Below the pieces are notes generated by a model. The model made no database searches and had not been told where the DNA came from. It saw only the letters and a program-made list of their open reading frames with translations. This document shows positions 41,730 through 51,934 of a DNA stretch of 64,000 nt, piece after piece (position 1 is the first letter of the stretch; each line of letters begins with the position of its first letter). Source of the DNA: Alicycliphilus sp. UBA6560 (GTDB taxonomy: Bacteria > Pseudomonadota > Gammaproteobacteria > Burkholderiales > Burkholderiaceae_C). A program made the position numbers and the translations under genes. Location of the stretch: positions 372,001 through 436,000 of the forward strand of contig DJJU01000013.1 in the NCBI GenBank assembly GCA_002434305.1. Direction: 5' to 3'.

Positions 41730-42716
41730 TCACTGCGCCACGCGCAGGCCGAAGTCGGCGGCCAGCTTGCGGTACACGGCCATGCGCTCCTTGATGAACG
41801 CGTCCAGCTCGGGCCCGGTGAGGGCGAACTTGAACAGGCCGCGCTCGGCGCGCAGCTTGTCGTACTGGGGCGTGGCCATCATCTTGGCGAAGGTGTCGCT
41901 CCAGACACGGAAGTCGGCGTCGCTGACCTTCGGCCCCATGTAGAAGCCGCGGATGATGGGCCACTGCACGTCGTAGCCCAGCTCCTTCATGGTCGGCACC
42001 TGGGCCATGCTGCCTTCCAGACGCTTGTCGGCCATGACCGCCAGCACGCGGATCTTGGCGCCGGCCTTGATCTGCTCCTCGGCCTCCGAGGCGTCGCCCG
42101 AGTAGACCTGCACGTGGCCGCCCTGCAGCGCGGTGAGCGCCTCGCCGCCGCCCTCGAAGGCCACGAAGCGCATGGCCTTGGGGTCCAGGCCGCTGGCGCG
42201 CGCGGTAAGCGCGGCCTTCATCCAGTCCTGGCTGCCCACGCTGCCGCCGGCGCCGAACACCACCTTGCCCGGGTTGGCCTTGATGGCCGCCACCAGGTCG
42301 GCGATGGACTTGATGGGCGAGTTCTCGGCCACGATCACCGCGCCGTAGTCGGTGCCGATGGCCGCCAGCCAGCGCACGTCGGCCTCGCTGTAGCGGCCGA
42401 ACTTGCCCTGCGCCAGGTTCAGCAGCGACCCCCCCGAGTACGCGACGATGGTGTTGGACTCGCCCGGGCGCTGGGCCACGATGGCGTTGTAGGCCACGGC
42501 GCCGATGCCGCCGGGCATGTAGCTCACGCGCATCGGGTCGCTGATGTACTTGCCCTCCATCAGCGCCGCCTGGGCCAGCTTGCACGTCAGGTCGAAGCCG
42601 CCGCCGGGCTTGGCCGGGGCGATGCATTCGGTCTTGTCCAGCGGGCCGGCCGCGGCCAGGGTGCCGGTGAGCGCCAGCGCGGCGCTGGCCAGGGCAAAAC
42701 GCAGGGTCTTCTTCAT
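41730..42716 (-). CDS. tctC: Tripartite tricarboxylate transporter substrate-binding protein TctC
   Basis: 328 aa. A signal peptide (about 1-24, ending TLAAAG) is followed by the TctC/Bug fold: DKTECIAPAKPGGGFDLTCK, MRVSYMPGGIGAVAYNAIVA, KVVFGAGGSVGSQDWMKAAL. It is the periplasmic receptor of the TctABC system, probably for citrate or a related tricarboxylate. It is first in the operon tctC-tctB-tctA(-AbrB). The genes for the TctDE two-component system lie upstream on the same strand, so the ligand probably also controls expression through TctE. Confidence 0.92.
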   Translation of the reverse strand: MKKTLRFALASAALALTGTLAAAGPLDKTECIAPAKPGGGFDLTCKLAQAALMEGKYISDPMRVSYMPGGIGAVAYNAIVAQRPGESNTIVAYSGGSLLNLAQGKFGRYSEADVRWLAAIGTDYGAVIVAENSPIKSIADLVAAIKANPGKVVFGAGGSVGSQDWMKAALTARASGLDPKAMRFVAFEGGGEALTALQGGHVQVYSGDASEAEEQIKAGAKIRVLAVMADKRLEGSMAQVPTMKELGYDVQWPIIRGFYMGPKVSDADFRVWSDTFAKMMATPQYDKLRAERGLFKFALTGPELDAFIKERMAVYRKLAADFGLRVAQ

Positions 42717-42853
42717 GGGATGTCTCCTCGGGAGCGGACGGGAAGGAATTCACCAGCGTGCGGCACCGCCAGCGGCGCGAACGTGGGCGAGCTGGCACTG
42801 TAGGAAACGCCGGCTTTCGCGCGGCTTTCAGCGCGGGGGGCAAAAAAACAGGG

Positions 42854-44374
42854 TTATCCCTGATCGGCCGGCAGCCCGGGCGCGGCCTGGGCCGCCGGCG
42901 CCAGCGGCCAGTGCAGCGTGGCCCGCAGGCCCGGGCGCGGCTGGCCGGGGCGCGCCTCGTGCAGCTCGAGCGCGCCGCCGTGGCGCTGGGCGATGGCCTG
43001 GGCGATGGCCAGGCCCAGGCCGCTGCCGCGCGGCGCGCCCGGCCGGGCGGGCGCGCCCGGCACGTGCAGGAAGCGCTCGCCCAGGCGCGCGCGCGCCTGC
43101 GGCGGCATGCCCGGGCCGTCGTCGCACACGACCAGCAGCGCCTGCCCGCCCCGCACGCCGGCCTGCACCGTCACGTGCCCGCCGCGCGGCGCGTGCAAGA
43201 GGGCGTTGTGCAGCAAGTTGGCCAGCGCCTCGTGCAGCAGCGCCGCGTGCCCGCGGGCCTGGGCGGGCGCGGCATCGGGGCCGGCGTCGGCGTTGGGGCC
43301 GGCGTCGGCGCCTTGCAGCGGCTCCAGCCCCAGGTCGATGCCGTGCTGGCGCGCCAGCGGCCACAGCTGGCGCGCCACGCCCTCGGCCAGCGCCAGCAGG
43401 TCCACCGGCGCGCCCGGGCCGTCCAGCGGCGCGGCGTCGGCGCGCGCCAGCGCCAGCATCTGGTTGGCCTGGCGGATGGCGCCGTCCACCTGCTCCTTGA
43501 GCGCCAGCAGCGCCGCGTCGCGCCGCGCGGCGTCGCGCTCGCGCAGCGCGAACGCCACCTGCGTGGCCAGCGTGGTCAGCGGCGTGCGCAGCTGGTGCGA
43601 GGCGTCGTCGATGAAGCGCCGCTGCTGGCCCAGCACCTGCTGGTAGCGCTGCATGTGCAGGTTGATGGCCTGCACCAGCGGCTGCACGTCCTTGGGCACG
43701 CGCTGCGGGTCGATGGGCGCCAGGTCGGCGCTGCCGCGCGCGGCCACCTCCGCGCGCAGGCGCGACAGCGGCCGCAGCGCGCCGTGCACCGCCAGCGCCA
43801 CCAGCGCCAGGGCCGCCAGCAGCAGCAGCACGTCGCGCGCCACGCTCTCCAGCAGCAGCCGGCGCGTGAAGTCCTGGCGGCTTTGCAGCGTCTCGGCCAC
43901 CTGGATCAGCACGCGGTCGGAGTGCGAGCCCTGCGACAGCGGCCGCGGCAGCTGCCGCGCGTACGAGCCCACGCGCACCGGCACGCCGAGAAACTGCGCG
44001 TCGTGGAACTGCGGCCGCCCGTCCACCAGCGGCAGGGGCGGCGCGGGCAGGCCGGCATCGCCGATCTCCACCAGCCCGTCGCCGCTGGCCACGCGGTAGA
44101 ACACCTGGCCGCTGGCGGTGAGCTCGAAGAATTCGAGCATGCGGTAGGGCAGCTCCACCGACAGGCCGCCGTCGTCGGTGGAGATGTTGGCGTCCATGGC
44201 CTTGATGGCGCCCAGCAGCGAGCGGTCGAACGCCGCGTTGGCGGCGGCCAGGTCGTTGCGCCAGCTCACCATGAGCTCCAGCCCCATGACCAGCACCAGC
44301 CCGGGCAGCAGCACCGCCAGCAGCGTGCGCCGCAGGCTCCAGCGCGCCCAGCGGCGCTCACGGGGCGGGGGCAT
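42854..44374 (-). CDS. tctE: Sensor histidine kinase, TctE type
   Basis: 506 aa. Two membrane helices (LLAVLLPGLVLVMGLELMVS near 20-38 and LLLLAALALVALAVHGALRP near 180-205) flank a periplasmic TctE-type sensor domain. HAMP-like and dimerisation segments follow, with the phosphorylated His in DDASHQLRTPLTTLATQV (about 260), and the ATPase boxes N (HEALANLLHNALLHAP), G1 (DDGPGMPP) and G2 (GSGLGLAIAQAIAQRHGG). It should sense the external tricarboxylate and phosphorylate TctD. It overlaps the response-regulator gene by 17 bp and lies upstream of tctC. An Ala/Asp/Gly/Pro-rich insertion (about 365-380) is unusual but in frame. Confidence 0.92.
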   Translation of the reverse strand: MPPPRERRWARWSLRRTLLAVLLPGLVLVMGLELMVSWRNDLAAANAAFDRSLLGAIKAMDANISTDDGGLSVELPYRMLEFFELTASGQVFYRVASGDGLVEIGDAGLPAPPLPLVDGRPQFHDAQFLGVPVRVGSYARQLPRPLSQGSHSDRVLIQVAETLQSRQDFTRRLLLESVARDVLLLLAALALVALAVHGALRPLSRLRAEVAARGSADLAPIDPQRVPKDVQPLVQAINLHMQRYQQVLGQQRRFIDDASHQLRTPLTTLATQVAFALRERDAARRDAALLALKEQVDGAIRQANQMLALARADAAPLDGPGAPVDLLALAEGVARQLWPLARQHGIDLGLEPLQGADAGPNADAGPDAAPAQARGHAALLHEALANLLHNALLHAPRGGHVTVQAGVRGGQALLVVCDDGPGMPPQARARLGERFLHVPGAPARPGAPRGSGLGLAIAQAIAQRHGGALELHEARPGQPRPGLRATLHWPLAPAAQAAPGLPADQG

Positions 44375-45053
44375 CAGCCTGGGGCTGGGCGCCCGGCTCC
44401 AGCACGTAGCCCAGCCCCCGCAGCGTGGTGATGCGCACGCCGCTGCCCTCCAGGCGCTTTCTCAGGCGGTGCACCAGCACCTCCACCGCCTCCGGCTGCA
44501 CGTCCGCCTCGTCGGCGAACAGGCGCTCGAGCAGGTCGCGCTTGGACATGGGCTCGCCGCTGTGCTGCACCAGCGCGCGCAAGAGCGCGTGCTCGCGCGC
44601 GCTGAGCTTGAGCGGCTGGTGGCGCAGCAAGAGCTGCTGCGCCAGCGGGTCCCACACCAGCGGGCCGCAGGCAAAGCGCGGGTGCTCGGCCCCGCGCGCA
44701 CGGCGCACCAGGGCCAGCAGGCGCGCCTCCAGCTCGGCCATCTCGAAGGGCTTGGCCAGGAAGTCGTCGGCGCCGGCGCGCAGCAGGTGCACGCGCCCCA
44801 TGAGCGAGTCGCGCGCGGTGAGGATCAGCACCGGCAGCTGCTCGCCGGCGTCGCGCAGGTCCTCCAGCACGTCGGTGCCCTCGCGCCCGGGCAGGCCCAG
44901 GTCGAGCACCAGCGCGTCGTAGCGCGTGCCGCGCAGCGCCGGCAGCACCAGCCGCCCGTCGTTGACCCAGTCCACCTGCAGCGCGGACTGGGCCAGCGCC
45001 TGCACCAGCCAGCGCGCCAGCTCGGGCTCGTCCTCGGCCAGCAGGATGCGCAT
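44358..45053 (-). CDS. tctD: Response regulator, TctD type (OmpR/PhoB family)
   Basis: 231 aa. The receiver domain has the acidic pocket (AEDEP), the phosphorylation site Asp51 in LVLDLGLPG and Lys in FLAKPFEMAEL; the C-terminal winged helix (about 130-220) has LKLSAREHALLRALVQHSGE and VEVLVHRLRKRLEGSGVRI with a final TLRGLGYVLEP. It forms the first gene of the tctD-tctE pair and is expected to activate tctCBA downstream. A family 1 repeat lies immediately upstream. Confidence 0.93.
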   Translation of the reverse strand: MRILLAEDEPELARWLVQALAQSALQVDWVNDGRLVLPALRGTRYDALVLDLGLPGREGTDVLEDLRDAGEQLPVLILTARDSLMGRVHLLRAGADDFLAKPFEMAELEARLLALVRRARGAEHPRFACGPLVWDPLAQQLLLRHQPLKLSAREHALLRALVQHSGEPMSKRDLLERLFADEADVQPEAVEVLVHRLRKRLEGSGVRITTLRGLGYVLEPGAQPQADAPAP

Positions 45054-45056
45054 GAG

Positions 45057-45114
45057 TTGCTAGTTATTTGATAGCTGCCCGCGCTTGCGCATCAAGCTGG
45101 AGGCCAAAAACACC
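45057..45114. repeat. Family 1 dispersed repeat
   Basis: TTATTTGATAGCTGCCCGCG, CTTGCGCATCAAGCTGGAGG, CCAAAAACACC. It lies between the tctD start and the M20 peptidase stop. Confidence 0.8.
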
Positions 45115-45124
45115 ATCAACTCCA

Positions 45125-46585
<1,461 letters not shown>

Positions 46586-46628
46586 GGCAGTCGTCTCCAG
46601 CGGCGTCGAAGCGAAAGGGGGAAAGGGG

Positions 46629-47810
46629 TCAGGATACGTCAGCGCCGGCGCCGCAGTCCGGCGCGGGGCCATGGCGCACGCAGTTGCGCCCGGCGGCCTT
46701 GGCGGCGTACAGGGCCTGGTCGGCGGACTCGATCGGCGCCTCGCCGCAGTCCGGCCCGTGCGGCCGCGCGGCGCACACGCCCAGGCTGACTGTGACGCCG
46801 ATGAGCCCGCTCGCGTGCGGGCAGGGCGTAGCCTGCACGGCATGGCGCAGCGCCTCGGCCAGCTGCAGCGCACCGGCCAGGTCGGTATCGGGCAGCAGCA
46901 CCAGGAATTCCTCGCCGCCGTAGCGGCTCAGCAGGTCCTGCCGGCGCAGCCGCGTGCCCAGCACCTGGGCGACGTGGCGCAGCACCTGGTCGCCCGCCAA
47001 ATGGCCGTGGTTGTCGTTGACGGCCTTGAAGTGGTCGATGTCCAGCAGCACCAGCGCATAGGCCGTGCGGGCACGCGCGGCCTGGGCCACGTCGCGCGCC
47101 AGCACCTGCAGCAGGGCGCGGCGGTTCACCACGCCGGTCAGGGGGTCGTGGGTGGCCAGGCGCAGGTTGGCAGCGTCGGCCCGGTCCTTGGTCATCAGGA
47201 TGAAGCCCAGCGAGGACAGGATGACGGTGACGAAGGCCATCACGAACACCACGGACTGGCTGGGGCTGATCTGCAGCAGGCCGGTGTTGTCCATGCGCCC
47301 GGTCAGGGCCAGCCAGCCGCGCCCGGCCAGCAGCAGCACCTCGATCAGTACGCACACGCTGAGCAGCAGCGCGCCGCGCCGCTGTTCGGGCGAGTGCGGC
47401 CGCCACAGGGCCCACAGCACCAGCAGCAGCTGCGCCGGCAGCACGGTGCCGGAGACCATCTGCCGGGCGGCGTAGCTGTCGATGAACCAGGCAAACAGCG
47501 CCGCTACCACCACCAGCGGCACGGCCATGCGCCACCAGGGCTGCGGCCGGCCCTGGAACTGTTCCACCGCTGCCAGGGTGAGCGCGAAGGAGCCGGAGAG
47601 CAGCGTGTTGGCCAGCACCACGCTGGCCCAGTCGGGCGCCACGCCGCGCAGCGCGTACAGCACGTAGCAGCTGGCGTGCAGCAGCAGCGCCAGCGCCCAC
47701 AGGCCCACGCCCTCGCGCTTGTGCGGCCGCACCGCCCCCATGGCGCCGGCCATGGCGAAGGACGCCGCGGCCGTCATGACCAGCATGGTGAATACGTCGA
47801 GAGGCGGCAC
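46629..47810 (-). CDS. Membrane diguanylate cyclase (GGDEF)
   Basis: 393 aa. Six to seven N-terminal membrane helices (VFTMLVMTAAASFAMAGAMG, MAVPLVVVAALFAWFID, VVFVMAFVTVILSSLGFIL) precede a GGDEF domain with DPLTGVVNRRAL, LDIDHFKAVNDNHGH and an intact GGEEF (about 296) with the RRQD inhibitory site five residues before. It should make c-di-GMP in response to a membrane signal. The chemoreceptor gene ends 63 bp upstream on the same strand, so the two may be co-transcribed. Confidence 0.92.
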   Translation of the reverse strand: MPPLDVFTMLVMTAAASFAMAGAMGAVRPHKREGVGLWALALLLHASCYVLYALRGVAPDWASVVLANTLLSGSFALTLAAVEQFQGRPQPWWRMAVPLVVVAALFAWFIDSYAARQMVSGTVLPAQLLLVLWALWRPHSPEQRRGALLLSVCVLIEVLLLAGRGWLALTGRMDNTGLLQISPSQSVVFVMAFVTVILSSLGFILMTKDRADAANLRLATHDPLTGVVNRRALLQVLARDVAQAARARTAYALVLLDIDHFKAVNDNHGHLAGDQVLRHVAQVLGTRLRRQDLLSRYGGEEFLVLLPDTDLAGALQLAEALRHAVQATPCPHASGLIGVTVSLGVCAARPHGPDCGEAPIESADQALYAAKAAGRNCVRHGPAPDCGAGADVS

Positions 47811-47873
47811 GGCGAGGAGATGAGCGGGTCGAGGCCGCGAGAATACCCTGCCCGTGCGGCCCGCCGCGGGCGC

Positions 47874-49862
47874 TCAGCCGCCCTGCAGTGCCAGGGGAGC
47901 GGCGCCGGGCGCCCCGAGCTGGGCGGCGGAGTCCAGCTTGAAGACCTGCACGGCAGCGGCCAGGCGCGCGGCCTGCTCGCGCAGGCTGAGCGCGGCGGCG
48001 GCGGATTCCTCGACCAGGGCGGCGTTTTGCTGCGTCATCTGGTCCAGCTGGCCCACGGCCTGATTGACCTGGCCGATGCCGCCGGCCTGCTCGGCCGCGG
48101 CGGCGGTGATCTCGCTGACGATGTCGCCCACGCGCTGCACGCTGCCCACGATCTCGTCCATGGTGCTGCCGGCGTGCTGCACCAGCCGCGCGCCGGACTC
48201 GGCCTTGCCCACCGAAGCCTGGATGAGCTGGCGGATCTCGCGCGCCGCCTCGGCCGAGCGGCCGGCCAGTGCCCGCACCTCGCCGGCCACGACGGCGAAG
48301 CCCCGGCCCTGTTCGCCGGCGCGGGCCGCCTCGACGGCGGCGTTCAGCGCCAGGATGTTGGTCTGAAAGGCAATGCCGTCGATGACCTGGATGATGTCGG
48401 CGATCTTGCGGCTGGCGTCGTTGATCTCGCCCATGGTGCTGACCACCTCGCTGACGGCCTGGCCACCGCGCGCAGCCACCTCGGCGGCCGAGGCGGCGAG
48501 CTGGTTGGCCTGGCGCGCGGCGTCCGCTGTCTGCTGCACGGTGGCGGTGAGCTGCTCCATGCTTTGTGCCGTCTCGGCCAGGCTGCTCGCCGTGGCTTCG
48601 GTGCGCTCGGACAGGTTCTGGTTGCCGCTGGCGATCTCGGCGCTGGCGGTGTCGATGCTGCCGGCGGCTGTGCGCACCTGCTGCAGCATCTGCACGTAAC
48701 GCTGGCGCATGCCCTCCACTTCCTGCACCAGGGCGCCGATCTCGTCGCGGCGGGTGGTGGTAAAGCTCTGCGTCAGGTCGCCGTGCGCCACCAGGGTGAC
48801 GGCGCGGGTCAGGCTGCCCAGGGGCTGACTGACGCCGCGGCGCAGCATGATCAGCAGCCCCGCGCCCAGCAGCGCCAGCGCCAGCGCCATCAGCAGCCAC
48901 AGGGCGGTGTTGATGCGGTGCTGGCCGGCCATGGCTTCGGAGTCCGGCACCTCGGCCACCACCCACCAGCCGCCCTGGGTCTTGCGCATCAGGGCCCAGG
49001 CGTCTTCGGTGGCCGGCTGCAGCAGGGCCTGGGCCTCGCGCACATAGCCATCGGGCGCATCGGCCAGGGCCTGCAGGAAGGGCCGCGCCTGCGGGAAGGC
49101 CTCCAGCACCGTGCGCCCGCGCGCGCTGGGGTGGTAGATGAAGCGCGCCTGTTCCAGCGTGGCGCCGGGGGCGATCACGTACACGCCGCCGTGCTCGAAG
49201 AAGTGCGTCTGCTCCACCTGCTTTTGCAGCATGGACTGGAACAGGCTCACGTCGTTGCCGATGAACAGCAGGGCCACGGGCTTGCCTGCGCCGTCCTTGA
49301 TCGGCTGGTAGTGGCCCATGTAGGCCTTGCCCTGGAGGGTGACCAGGCCGGTGTAGGGCTCGCCCTTGAGGGCGGCGGCCAGGGCCGGGTCAGTGCGCGC
49401 CAGCGGTACGTCCAGCGCGCGCTGGCCCTCGGCGTTCTTGACCGAGGTGGTAATGGTGACGAAGTCGTCGCCTTTCCTGCCGTACACGGCGGCCACGCCG
49501 CCGGTCTCGTTGGCGAACTTGTCCACCGAGCTGTAGTCGCCGTTGACCAGGCCGCCGTAGCTGCGCAGCTCACCCGTGCCCTCGTCCAGCTGCATGGTGG
49601 CCTCGAAATAGCGCTGGAAGCCCCGCATGGCGCCGCGCACCATCTCGCGGTTGGTGTTGTCGGCCGCGTCCAGCGACTGGGCCACGGCCTGGGCGGTGGT
49701 ACCCACGCTCAGCACCAGCTGCTCGCGCGTGCTGCGCTCGGTGAGCACGGTCAGGGCCACGCCCAGCAGCACCAGCACGCCCGCCACCAGGGCCAGGGCC
49801 AGGAGGGTGACGCGCCGGGCGACGGATCGGTTGCGTGGAGCGGGATGGGGGGCGGCAGCCAT
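47874..49862 (-). CDS. Methyl-accepting chemotaxis protein with Cache-type sensor domain
   Basis: 662 aa from the ATG at 49862. TM1 (about 18-40; VTLLALALVAGVLVLLGVAL), a large periplasmic Cache region (about 45-310; GNDVSLFQSMLQKQVEQTHF), TM2 (about 317-340), HAMP (about 340-395) and a signalling domain whose hairpin tip reads EAARAGEQGRGFAVVAGEVR. There is no C-terminal pentapeptide for CheR/CheB tethering (it ends PLALQGG), so adaptation would rely on other receptors. No che genes lie nearby; the adjacent gene is a diguanylate cyclase. Confidence 0.93.
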   Translation of the reverse strand: MAAAPHPAPRNRSVARRVTLLALALVAGVLVLLGVALTVLTERSTREQLVLSVGTTAQAVAQSLDAADNTNREMVRGAMRGFQRYFEATMQLDEGTGELRSYGGLVNGDYSSVDKFANETGGVAAVYGRKGDDFVTITTSVKNAEGQRALDVPLARTDPALAAALKGEPYTGLVTLQGKAYMGHYQPIKDGAGKPVALLFIGNDVSLFQSMLQKQVEQTHFFEHGGVYVIAPGATLEQARFIYHPSARGRTVLEAFPQARPFLQALADAPDGYVREAQALLQPATEDAWALMRKTQGGWWVVAEVPDSEAMAGQHRINTALWLLMALALALLGAGLLIMLRRGVSQPLGSLTRAVTLVAHGDLTQSFTTTRRDEIGALVQEVEGMRQRYVQMLQQVRTAAGSIDTASAEIASGNQNLSERTEATASSLAETAQSMEQLTATVQQTADAARQANQLAASAAEVAARGGQAVSEVVSTMGEINDASRKIADIIQVIDGIAFQTNILALNAAVEAARAGEQGRGFAVVAGEVRALAGRSAEAAREIRQLIQASVGKAESGARLVQHAGSTMDEIVGSVQRVGDIVSEITAAAAEQAGGIGQVNQAVGQLDQMTQQNAALVEESAAAALSLREQAARLAAAVQVFKLDSAAQLGAPGAAPLALQGG

Positions 49863-50021
49863 GGGGCAAACTCCTGCGGCAGAAAAAGGTGACGCGCCAG
49901 GCAAAAAAGCGGCGGGCACTCAATCTACGGCAGGATGGGAGTTACATTTATTCACGACTTCCCGTACGCAAAGATGCGTAGGCGGGCCGTCCGCCCGATG
50001 CCCCGATTTCCGGATTTCAGG

Positions 50022-50082
50022 GTGTTTTTGGCCTCAAATGCCCGCCAAGCAAGCGCTGGCAGCTATGATTTTTGAGACGCCT
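50022..50082. repeat. Family 1 dispersed repeat downstream of metW
   Basis: GTTTTTGGCCTCAAATGCCC, GCCAAGCAAGCGCTGGCAGC, TATGATTTTTGAGAC. The rest of 49863-50084 has no gene that I can support. Confidence 0.8.
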
Positions 50083-50084
50083 GC

Positions 50085-50669
50085 TCAGGCGTGTTCGAAG
50101 TGGAATACCGCCGTGCCCGCGCGTGCATTGGGCAGCCAGCGCACCACGCGTCCGTCCTGCAGGCCGAAGGCATCGCGCACGCGCAGTCGGTTCTTGTGCG
50201 CCAGCACCTCGAAGTCCTTGTACGTTCCCACGCGGATGTTGGGCGTGTCGTACCACTGGTAGGGCAGGCGCCGCGTCACGGGCATGCGCCCGCGCAGCAC
50301 CGACAGCCGGTTGGGCCAGTGCGCGAAGTTGGGGAAGGCGACGATGCCGCTCTTGCCCACCCGGGCGGTCTCGCGCAGCATGACCTCGGCGTTGCGCAGG
50401 TGCTGCAGCGTGTCGATCTGCAGCACCACGTCGAAGCTGTTGTCCTCGAACAGGGCCAGCCCTTCGTCCAGGTTGAGCTGGATCACGTCCACCCCACGGC
50501 GCACGCAGGCCAGCACGTTGTCGTCGGCGATCTCGATGCCATAGCCGGTGCAGCCGCGGGTGCGCTGCAGCAGGTCCAGCAGCGCGCCGTCGCCGCACCC
50601 GAGGTCGAGCACGCGGCTGCCCTCGGGCACCAGGCGGGCGATGGCATCCATGGTGGCGTGGTCGCTCAT
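50085..50669 (-). CDS. metW: Methionine biosynthesis protein MetW
   Basis: 194 aa SAM-binding methyltransferase fold: RVLDLGCGDGALLDLLQRTR (motif I), GYGIEIADDNVLACVRRGVD (motif II), LALFEDNSFDVVLQIDTLQH and the characteristic GIVAFPNFAHWPNRLSVLRG with YQWYDTPNIRVGTYKDFEV. MetW is the usual partner of MetX in proteobacteria and is needed for full acyltransferase activity or stability; it may itself not methylate. The start overlaps the metX stop as ATGA, so the two are translationally coupled and share the riboswitch leader. Confidence 0.94.
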   Translation of the reverse strand: MSDHATMDAIARLVPEGSRVLDLGCGDGALLDLLQRTRGCTGYGIEIADDNVLACVRRGVDVIQLNLDEGLALFEDNSFDVVLQIDTLQHLRNAEVMLRETARVGKSGIVAFPNFAHWPNRLSVLRGRMPVTRRLPYQWYDTPNIRVGTYKDFEVLAHKNRLRVRDAFGLQDGRVVRWLPNARAGTAVFHFEHA

Positions 50670-51802
50670 GCCATCTCCTTTGCGATGTTGTCGAAATAGG
50701 CGCGCACCACAGCCATGTAGCGCGCATCGTCCAGCAGGAAGGCGTCGTGTCCGTGGGGCGCGTCGATTTCGGCGTAGGCCACGCTGCGGCGGTTTTCCAG
50801 CAGCGCGTGGACGATCTCGCGGCTGCGCGAGGGCGAAAAGCGCCAGTCGGTGGAAAAGCTCACCAGCAAGAAGCGCGCACGCGCCGCTGCCAGTGCCTGC
50901 GCCAGACTGCCGCCGTGGGAGCGCGCCGGGTCGAAATAGTCCAGCGCGCGGGTGATCAAGAGATAGGTGTTGGCGTCGAAGTAGTCGCTGAACTTGTCGC
51001 CCTGGTAGCGCAGGTAGCTCTCGATCTGGAACTCCACGTCCTGCGTGCTGTACTGGTAGCCGCCATTGACCGCGTTCCTCAGCTCACGGCCGAACTTCTC
51101 GTTCATCACGTCGTCGGACAGGTAAGTGATGTGGCCGATCATGCGGGCGATGCGCAGGCCGCGCTTTGGAATCACGCCGTGGCGGTAGAAATGCCCGCCG
51201 TGGAAGTCCGGATCGGTCACGATGGCGCGGCGCGCCACCTCGTTGAAGGCGATGTTCTCCGCCGTCAGGTTGGGTGCGCTGGCCACCACCACTGCATGGC
51301 GCATGCGTTCGGGGTATTGCAGCGTCCAGCTCAATGCCTGCATGCCGCCCAGGCTGCCGCCCATGACAGCGGCCAGCTGCTGGATGCCCAGCGCGTCCAG
51401 CAGCCGCGCCTGGGCGTTGACCCAGTCCTCCACCGTGACCACGGGAAAGTCCGCGCCATAGATCTCGCCCGTGTCCGGGTGGGTGTGCATGGGCCCGGTT
51501 GAGCCGAAGCACGAACCCAGATTGTTGATGCCGATGACGAAGAAGCGGTTGGTATCCACGCTCTTGCCCGGGCCGATCATGTTGTCCCACCAGCCCTCGC
51601 TTTTGGGCTGGCCCTCGTAGCTGCCGGCCACGTGGTGCGAGGCATTGAGCGCGTGGCACACCAGCACGGCGTTGCTCTTATCCGCGTTCAGCTGCCCGTA
51701 GGTTTCGTAGGCCAGCGTGTAATCGCGGATCGAGGCGCCGCAGGCCAGCGGCAGCGCCTGGGCAAAGTGCATGGTTTGCGGGGTGGCGATGAACGACGGC
51801 AT
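50666..51802 (-). CDS. metX: Homoserine O-acyltransferase MetX
   Basis: 378 aa alpha/beta hydrolase-fold acyltransferase that activates homoserine for methionine synthesis. Signatures: VLVCHALNASHHVAG, FFVIGINNLGSCFGSTGP, the nucleophile elbow GGSLGGMQALSW (Ser near residue 150) and the C-terminal DAPHGHDAFLLD with the catalytic His. Members in betaproteobacteria may use succinyl- rather than acetyl-CoA, which cannot be read with certainty here. The ATG at 51802 is preferred; no clear Shine-Dalgarno is seen because a terminator hairpin ends 5 nt before it. The leader also holds a SAM-II-like aptamer, so expression should fall when S-adenosylmethionine is plentiful. Confidence 0.94.
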   Translation of the reverse strand: MPSFIATPQTMHFAQALPLACGASIRDYTLAYETYGQLNADKSNAVLVCHALNASHHVAGSYEGQPKSEGWWDNMIGPGKSVDTNRFFVIGINNLGSCFGSTGPMHTHPDTGEIYGADFPVVTVEDWVNAQARLLDALGIQQLAAVMGGSLGGMQALSWTLQYPERMRHAVVVASAPNLTAENIAFNEVARRAIVTDPDFHGGHFYRHGVIPKRGLRIARMIGHITYLSDDVMNEKFGRELRNAVNGGYQYSTQDVEFQIESYLRYQGDKFSDYFDANTYLLITRALDYFDPARSHGGSLAQALAAARARFLLVSFSTDWRFSPSRSREIVHALLENRRSVAYAEIDAPHGHDAFLLDDARYMAVVRAYFDNIAKEMA

Positions 51803-51806
51803 GAAC

Positions 51807-51841
51807 AAAAAAGCCCGGCTCTCGCTAAAAACGGGCCGGGC
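51807..51841 (-). terminator. Attenuator hairpin in the metX leader
   Basis: On the minus strand GCCCGGC pairs with GCCGGGC (51835-51841 and 51813-51819) and is followed by six T (51812-51807). It lies between the SAM-II-like aptamer and the metX start, and is the likely expression platform. Confidence 0.75.
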
Positions 51842-51863
51842 CGGATTGCATGCGCGCGATGGC

Positions 51864-51916
51864 CACGTCTTTAGCAGGATTTGTAAAGCGCCCGCAAGCG
51901 GTGCAAATCGGCGCGT
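51864..51916 (-). ncRNA. SAM-II (SAM-alpha) riboswitch aptamer
   Basis: On the minus strand the order GCGCC-GATTTG-CACC-GCTTGC-GGGCGC, then CTTTACAAATCCTGCTAAAG, carries all SAM-II landmarks: the P1 pair GCGCC/GGCGC, GATTTG, GCTTGC and the conserved GCTAAA that closes the pseudoknot. It sits in the leader of metX, a classic target. Assignment is from remembered consensus. Confidence 0.8.
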
Positions 51917-51928
51917 TTTGAGAGGATG

Positions 51929-51934
51929 ATTATG
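51929..51934 (-). promoter_or_regulatory. Possible -10 element of the metX leader
   Basis: CATAAT on the minus strand lies over the stop codon of the upstream GDT1-type gene and about 12 nt before the aptamer. No good -35 is visible, so this is tentative. Confidence 0.3.
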
